The position numbers and the translations under genes are program-made. Source: JAFHCF01 sp048497495 (GTDB taxonomy: Bacteria > Pseudomonadota > Alphaproteobacteria > Rhizobiales > Ancalomicrobiaceae). Taken from it: 11,257 nt of DNA. Numbering within the stretch: position 1 is the first letter of the stretch; every line of letters starts with the position of its first letter. The stretch covers positions 1 to 11,257 of the forward strand of contig JAFHCF010000076.1 of NCBI GenBank assembly GCA_048497495.1, given 5' to 3'. A model generated the notes under the pieces. That model made no database searches. It was not told the DNA's origin and worked only from the letters and a program-made list of their open reading frames with translations. Positions 7,813-11,257 of the stretch are shown here, one piece after another.

Positions 7813-8679
7813 ATGGACCTCGTCCTCGTCCAGATCTTCAACGGGATCCAATACGGATTCCTGATCTTCCTGGCCGCCAGCGGTCTGACACTGGTGTTCG
7901 GCGTCCTCGGCGTGATCAATCTCGCCCACGGTTCGTTCTACATGCTCGGCGCCTATCTGGCGCTGAGCCTGACCGCCGTGCTCGGCGACGTCTTCCTGGC
8001 GGTGCTGGTCGGGATTCCGCTCGCCGTCGCCTTCGGGGCGGCGATCGAATGGGCCTTCGTGCGCCATCTCTACGAGCGCGACCATCTGCAACAGGTGCTG
8101 CTCACCTTCGCGCTGATCCTGATCTTCAACGAGGTCCAGCGCATCGTCTGGGGCTCCCATCCCCATTCGGTGCCGGTGCCGTCCTATCTCGCGGGCTCGG
8201 TGCGGCTGACCGACACGCTGACCTATCCGATCTATCGGCTGGCGCTGACGGCGATGTGCGCGGGCCTCGCCGGCGCGATGTTCTTCGTCATCCAGAAGAC
8301 CCGGGTCGGGCGGCTGATCCGCGCCGGCGAGAGCAATCGCGAGATGACCGAACTCCTCGGCTTCGACGCGCGGCGGCTCTACCGGCTGGTCTTCGCCGCC
8401 GGCACGGCGCTGGCGGCGCTCGCCGGCATGCTCGCCGCCCCGGTGGAGAGCGTCTATCCCGGGATCGGCGAGCGGGTGTTGATCATCTCCTTCGTCGTCG
8501 TCGTCATCGGCGGCATCGGCTCGATCCGCGGCGCCTTCGTCGGCGCGCTGGTGATCGGGGTGGCCGACGCGCTCGGCAAGGTGTTCCTGCCCGATTTCGC
8601 CGGCGTCGTCGTCTATGCGCTGATGGCGGCGGTGCTGGTGGCGCGCCCCGGCGGTCTCTTCGGGAGGGTGATCCGATGA
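7813..8679 (+). CDS. livH: ABC transporter permease, LivH type
   Basis: This 288-residue inner-membrane permease of the Liv/HAAT family forms half of the translocation pore with the LivM part of the next protein. Hydrophobic segments cover most of its length. The family motif GVINLAHGSFYMLGAY lies at 33-48. The cytoplasmic coupling loop GRLIRAGESNREMTELLG (166-183) docks onto an ATPase subunit. A glycine-rich GGIGSIRGAFVGALVIG segment precedes the final helices. The frame is open from a GTG at 7780, but ATG 7813 gives the normal N-terminus (MDLVLVQIFNGIQYG) and has GGAAA six bases upstream; the extra 11 residues are polar and atypical. Its stop overlaps the next start by four bases (ATGA, 8676-8679). 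Aromatic specificity is inferred from context. Confidence 0.9.
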   Translation: MDLVLVQIFNGIQYGFLIFLAASGLTLVFGVLGVINLAHGSFYMLGAYLALSLTAVLGDVFLAVLVGIPLAVAFGAAIEWAFVRHLYERDHLQQVLLTFALILIFNEVQRIVWGSHPHSVPVPSYLAGSVRLTDTLTYPIYRLALTAMCAGLAGAMFFVIQKTRVGRLIRAGESNREMTELLGFDARRLYRLVFAAGTALAALAGMLAAPVESVYPGIGERVLIISFVVVVIGGIGSIRGAFVGALVIGVADALGKVFLPDFAGVVVYALMAAVLVARPGGLFGRVIR

Positions 8680-10448
8680 TCCGCCTGCCTTCGCTCACGG
8701 TTCTCGTCGTCCTCGGCGTCCTCCTCGTCGGCTTCGCCGTGCTGCCGTGGACGGGTTCGGTCTACACCGTGAAGTTCGCGACGCGCATTATGGCGATGGC
8801 GATCTTCGTCATGAGCCTCGACATCCTGATCGGCGTCACCGGCCTCGTCAGCTTCGGCCACGCCGCCTTCTTCGGGCTCGGCGCCTATGCGGTCTATTTC
8901 GTCACGCCCTCCGACGAGGGGGCGAACCTCGCCGTCGCCATCGCGGCGGCGATGGGGCTCGCCGGGCTCGGGGCGGCGGTGATCGGCTTCTTCGCGGTCA
9001 GGACGCGGGGCTTCTACTTCATCATGGTGACGCTCGCCGCCTCGCAGATGCTGTTCGCGCTGTTCCACGACACGCGGATCGCCGGCGGTTCCGACGGCGC
9101 CTCGATCGACATCAAGCCGGCGCTGGAGATCGCCGGGCGGACGGTGCTCGACTTCCAGGGCCGCGACACGCTCCTGTGGTTCGCGCTCGCCGCGCTGGTC
9201 GCGGCCTATGCCGGGACGCTGCTGTTGGTGGGCTCGCGGTTCGGCCGGGTGCTGCAGGGGCTCAAGGCGAACGAGACGCGGATGAACGCCCTCGGCTTCG
9301 ACGGCGTCCGCTACAAATGGGCCGCCTTCGTCGTCGCCGGCATGATCGCCGGGCTCGGCGGCGGGATCTTCGCCTCGATCGACGGGTTCGTGCCGCCCGA
9401 GCTCCTGGGATGGCGCGAATCCGGCCTCGCCATCATGATGGTGGTGCTCGGCGGGGTCGGCACCCTGTGGGGCTCGATCCTCGGCGCCATCGTCTATTCC
9501 CTGGCCGAGGAGATGCTGAAGAGCGCCGCGACCGTCGGCCCGCTGGTCGCCGAGCATTGGCCGATCGCCATGGGGTCGCTGCTCATCGTCGCGGTGCTGG
9601 GGGCGCCGAAGGGGCTCGCCGGACTGATGCCGCTCCGCCCGGCGCGGCCCTGGAAGGCGCCGGCGGGCGGTGGCGACGGCGATCGGGCCGAGGGCGCGGC
9701 GGTTCCCGCGCCGTCGCTCGAGGTCTCCGGCCTCAGGCGCAACTTCGGCGGGCTGACCGCCGTCGACGGGGTCACCGTCGCCTTCGCGCCGAACCGCATC
9801 CATGCGGTGATCGGGCCGAACGGCGCCGGCAAGACCACCTTCACCAATCTCCTGACCGGGGCATTGCCGGTCAGCGCCGGGACGATCCGCCTCGATCATG
9901 CCGACATCACCGGGCTCTCGGCCGCCGCCAAGGCGCGGCGCGGCATCGGCCGGTCGTTCCAGCGCACCAACATCCTGCTCGCCATGACGGTCGCCGAGAA
10001 CTGCGCCGTCGCCGCCCAGGCGCGCGGTCTCGCCGGCGCCTCGGCCGACGCGGAGGCGGTCGCGGTCGCCCGCGCGCTCGCCGCCACCGGTCTCGTCGAC
10101 CGCGCCGACCGCGTCGCCTCGGCGCTGTCGCACGGCGAGCAGCGTCAGCTCGAGATCGCCATGCTGATCGCCAGCGGCGCGAGGCTCCTGATCCTCGACG
10201 AACCGCTCGCCGGCACCGGCCCGGAAGAGACGCGGCGGGTCACCGCGCTGCTTCGCGACCTCGCCCGCGACCACACCATCCTCCTGGTCGAGCACGACAT
10301 GGATGCCGTCTTCGCCTGCGCCGACACCGTCTCGGTGCTGGTCAACGGACGGCTGATCGCCCACGGCACGCCGGACGAGATCCGCCGCGACGCCGGGGTG
10401 CGCGAGGCCTATCTCGGCCGCTTCGCCGGTCTGGAGGACGCCGCATGA
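8676..10448 (+). CDS. livMG: Fused ABC transporter permease and ATPase (LivM-LivG)
   Basis: This single 590-residue frame joins two subunits normally encoded separately. Residues 1 to about 320 are a LivM permease with hydrophobic helices, GLVSFGHAAFFGLGAYA (56-72), and a coupling loop GRVLQGLKANETRMNALG (190-207). A polar Pro/Gly-rich linker (about 321-346) leads to a LivG ATPase (347-590). That domain has Walker A GPNGAGKTT (380-388), Q-loop Q429 in RSFQRTN, signature LSHGEQ (484-489), Walker B LLILDEP (504-510) and H-loop H540 in LLVEHD. All ATPase key residues are present, so it should hydrolyse ATP. No stop or plausible restart separates the halves. GGGAGGG (8662-8668) precedes the ATG seven bases ahead, inside livH. 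It overlaps livH and livF by four bases each. LivM-LivG fusions are known in this transporter family. The symbol denotes the two family parts. Confidence 0.9.
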   Translation: MIRLPSLTVLVVLGVLLVGFAVLPWTGSVYTVKFATRIMAMAIFVMSLDILIGVTGLVSFGHAAFFGLGAYAVYFVTPSDEGANLAVAIAAAMGLAGLGAAVIGFFAVRTRGFYFIMVTLAASQMLFALFHDTRIAGGSDGASIDIKPALEIAGRTVLDFQGRDTLLWFALAALVAAYAGTLLLVGSRFGRVLQGLKANETRMNALGFDGVRYKWAAFVVAGMIAGLGGGIFASIDGFVPPELLGWRESGLAIMMVVLGGVGTLWGSILGAIVYSLAEEMLKSAATVGPLVAEHWPIAMGSLLIVAVLGAPKGLAGLMPLRPARPWKAPAGGGDGDRAEGAAVPAPSLEVSGLRRNFGGLTAVDGVTVAFAPNRIHAVIGPNGAGKTTFTNLLTGALPVSAGTIRLDHADITGLSAAAKARRGIGRSFQRTNILLAMTVAENCAVAAQARGLAGASADAEAVAVARALAATGLVDRADRVASALSHGEQRQLEIAMLIASGARLLILDEPLAGTGPEETRRVTALLRDLARDHTILLVEHDMDAVFACADTVSVLVNGRLIAHGTPDEIRRDAGVREAYLGRFAGLEDAA

Positions 10449-11197
10449 CCGTCGCCGCCGTGAGATCCGCCACAGCCGCCGCTCCGCCGCCGCTGCTCGA
10501 GGCGCGCGGCATCTCCACCTGCCACGGCCGCACGCCGTGCCTGCGCGACGTCGCGCTCTCGATTCGTCCGGCCGAGACCGTGAGCCTCCTCGGTCGCAAC
10601 GGCATGGGCAAGACGACGTTGCTCCGGACCCTGGTCGGGTTGATGTCGGGGGGGCCCGAGGCCTCGATCCGGTTTCGCGGCGAGGATCTCGCCGGGCGGC
10701 GGGCGGCGGCGGTGTCGCGCGCCGGCATCGCCCTGGTGCCGGAGGGGCGGGGGATCTTCCCCAATCTGACGGTCGAGGAGAACCTCACGCTGCCGGCGCG
10801 CCCCGGGCCCTCGGGCAAGCGGGCGTGGACGCTGGCGCGGGTGTTCGAGCTCTTCCCGCGTCTCGCCGAGCGACGCGCCAACTGGGGCGATCAACTGTCG
10901 GGCGGCGAACAGCAGATGCTGTCGATCGGCCGGGCGCTGATGACCAATCCGGAGCTCCTGATGCTCGACGAGGCGACGGAGGGGCTGGCGCCCAAGGTGC
11001 GCGACGAGATCTGGGCGACGATCCGGGTGGTGGCTTCGACCGGCATGGCGATCGTCGTCGTCGACAAGAACCTCGAGGACCTCTTCGACCTCGCCGACCG
11101 CCACTTCGTGCTGGCCAAAGGCGAGATCGTCTTCGCGGGCACCACCGCCGACCTCACCGCCGACCGCCAGGCGATCCACCGCTGGCTCGGGGTGTGA
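10445..11197 (+). CDS. livF: ABC transporter ATP-binding protein, LivF type
   Basis: This 250-residue ATPase pairs with the LivG domain of the preceding fusion to drive transport on the cytoplasmic face. After an Ala/Pro-rich N-terminus (1-16) come Walker A GRNGMGKTT (50-58), LVPEGRGIFPNLTVEENL (97-114, the LivF hallmark), signature LSGGEQ (151-156), Walker B LLMLDE (171-176) followed by ATEGLAP, and an H-loop region VVVDKNLED (204-212). Where many ABC ATPases carry a histidine and LivF proteins usually a glutamine, this one has lysine (K208). The start overlaps the fusion gene's stop by four bases and has GGAGGA (10433-10438) six bases upstream. It is the last gene of the transport operon in this window. 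Confidence 0.9.
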   Translation: MTVAAVRSATAAAPPPLLEARGISTCHGRTPCLRDVALSIRPAETVSLLGRNGMGKTTLLRTLVGLMSGGPEASIRFRGEDLAGRRAAAVSRAGIALVPEGRGIFPNLTVEENLTLPARPGPSGKRAWTLARVFELFPRLAERRANWGDQLSGGEQQMLSIGRALMTNPELLMLDEATEGLAPKVRDEIWATIRVVASTGMAIVVVDKNLEDLFDLADRHFVLAKGEIVFAGTTADLTADRQAIHRWLGV

Positions 11198-11223
11198 GCG
11201 GGGAGGGGTGGTGGGGAAATGCG

Positions 11224-11241
11224 GCACCGGGGTCCCCGTGC
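11224..11241 (+). terminator. Possible hairpin behind livF
   Basis: GCAC-C-GGG (11224-11231) can pair with CCC-GTGC (11235-11241) around a three-base loop with one bulged C, 27 bases after the livF stop. There is no T-run after it, so termination is uncertain. The last 60 bases of the window hold nothing else I can support. Confidence 0.25.
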
Positions 11242-11257
11242 GCGATGGTTCGAGACG

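Noticed and set aside
7761..8675. Upstream 305 codons of the frame that becomes livMG
   Set aside because: This part is antiphase to livH and Arg-rich; the ATG at 8676 with a strong ribosome site gives the proper LivM N-terminus.
8613..10364. 583-codon minus-strand open frame opposite the livMG fusion
   Set aside because: Charged low-complexity composition, no recognised motif, and it lies wholly antisense to a well-supported transporter gene.

Overview
The window is GC-rich (about 70% by eye, with strong G/C third-position bias). It carries a compact aromatic-acid catabolism locus of the aerobic benzoyl-CoA epoxidation (box) type. Codon use, a BoxR-type regulator, a Liv-type transporter with fused permease and ATPase, and the operon style suggest a proteobacterium, most likely an alphaproteobacterium of the Rhizobiales kind. 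That placement is inference. No rRNA, tRNA, CRISPR array or transposase is visible.

Layout. Positions 1-82 hold no gene I can support. Positions 83-187 are a large imperfect inverted repeat made of two palindromic units, and its inner edge supplies the stop codon of the neighbouring gene. Four genes then run on the minus strand (read right to left): a small DUF4863/cupin-like protein (4667-4182), benzoate-CoA ligase (4150-2597), an alpha/beta hydrolase (2597-1779) and a BoxD-type aldehyde dehydrogenase (1782-184). The last three overlap by 1-4 bases and so look translationally coupled. The intergenic region 4668-4800 is divergent. From it a plus-strand series starts: a BoxR-type regulator (4801-5820), an unrecognised 169-residue protein starting at GTG inside the regulator's stop region (5817-6326), an AT-rich promoter region (6327-6460), and a Liv/HAAT-type ABC transporter. 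The transporter comprises a Tat-signal solute-binding protein (6461-7645), a LivH permease (7813-8679), a LivM permease fused to a LivG ATPase (8676-10448) and a LivF ATPase (10445-11197). The remaining 60 bases hold only a weak hairpin.

How they work together (inference from families). The transporter imports benzoate or a related aromatic acid. The ligase activates it to the CoA thioester. The ring-epoxidising and ring-opening enzymes BoxAB and BoxC would act next, but they are not in this window. BoxD would then oxidise the 3,4-dehydroadipyl-CoA semialdehyde. BoxR, which couples a helix-turn-helix to a shikimate-kinase-like domain, would sense benzoyl-CoA and release both the catabolic and the transport promoters. 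A 16-base pattern shared by the two intergenic regions is a candidate operator. The least explained parts are the cupin-like DUF4863 protein, the alpha/beta hydrolase and the 169-residue protein behind boxR.
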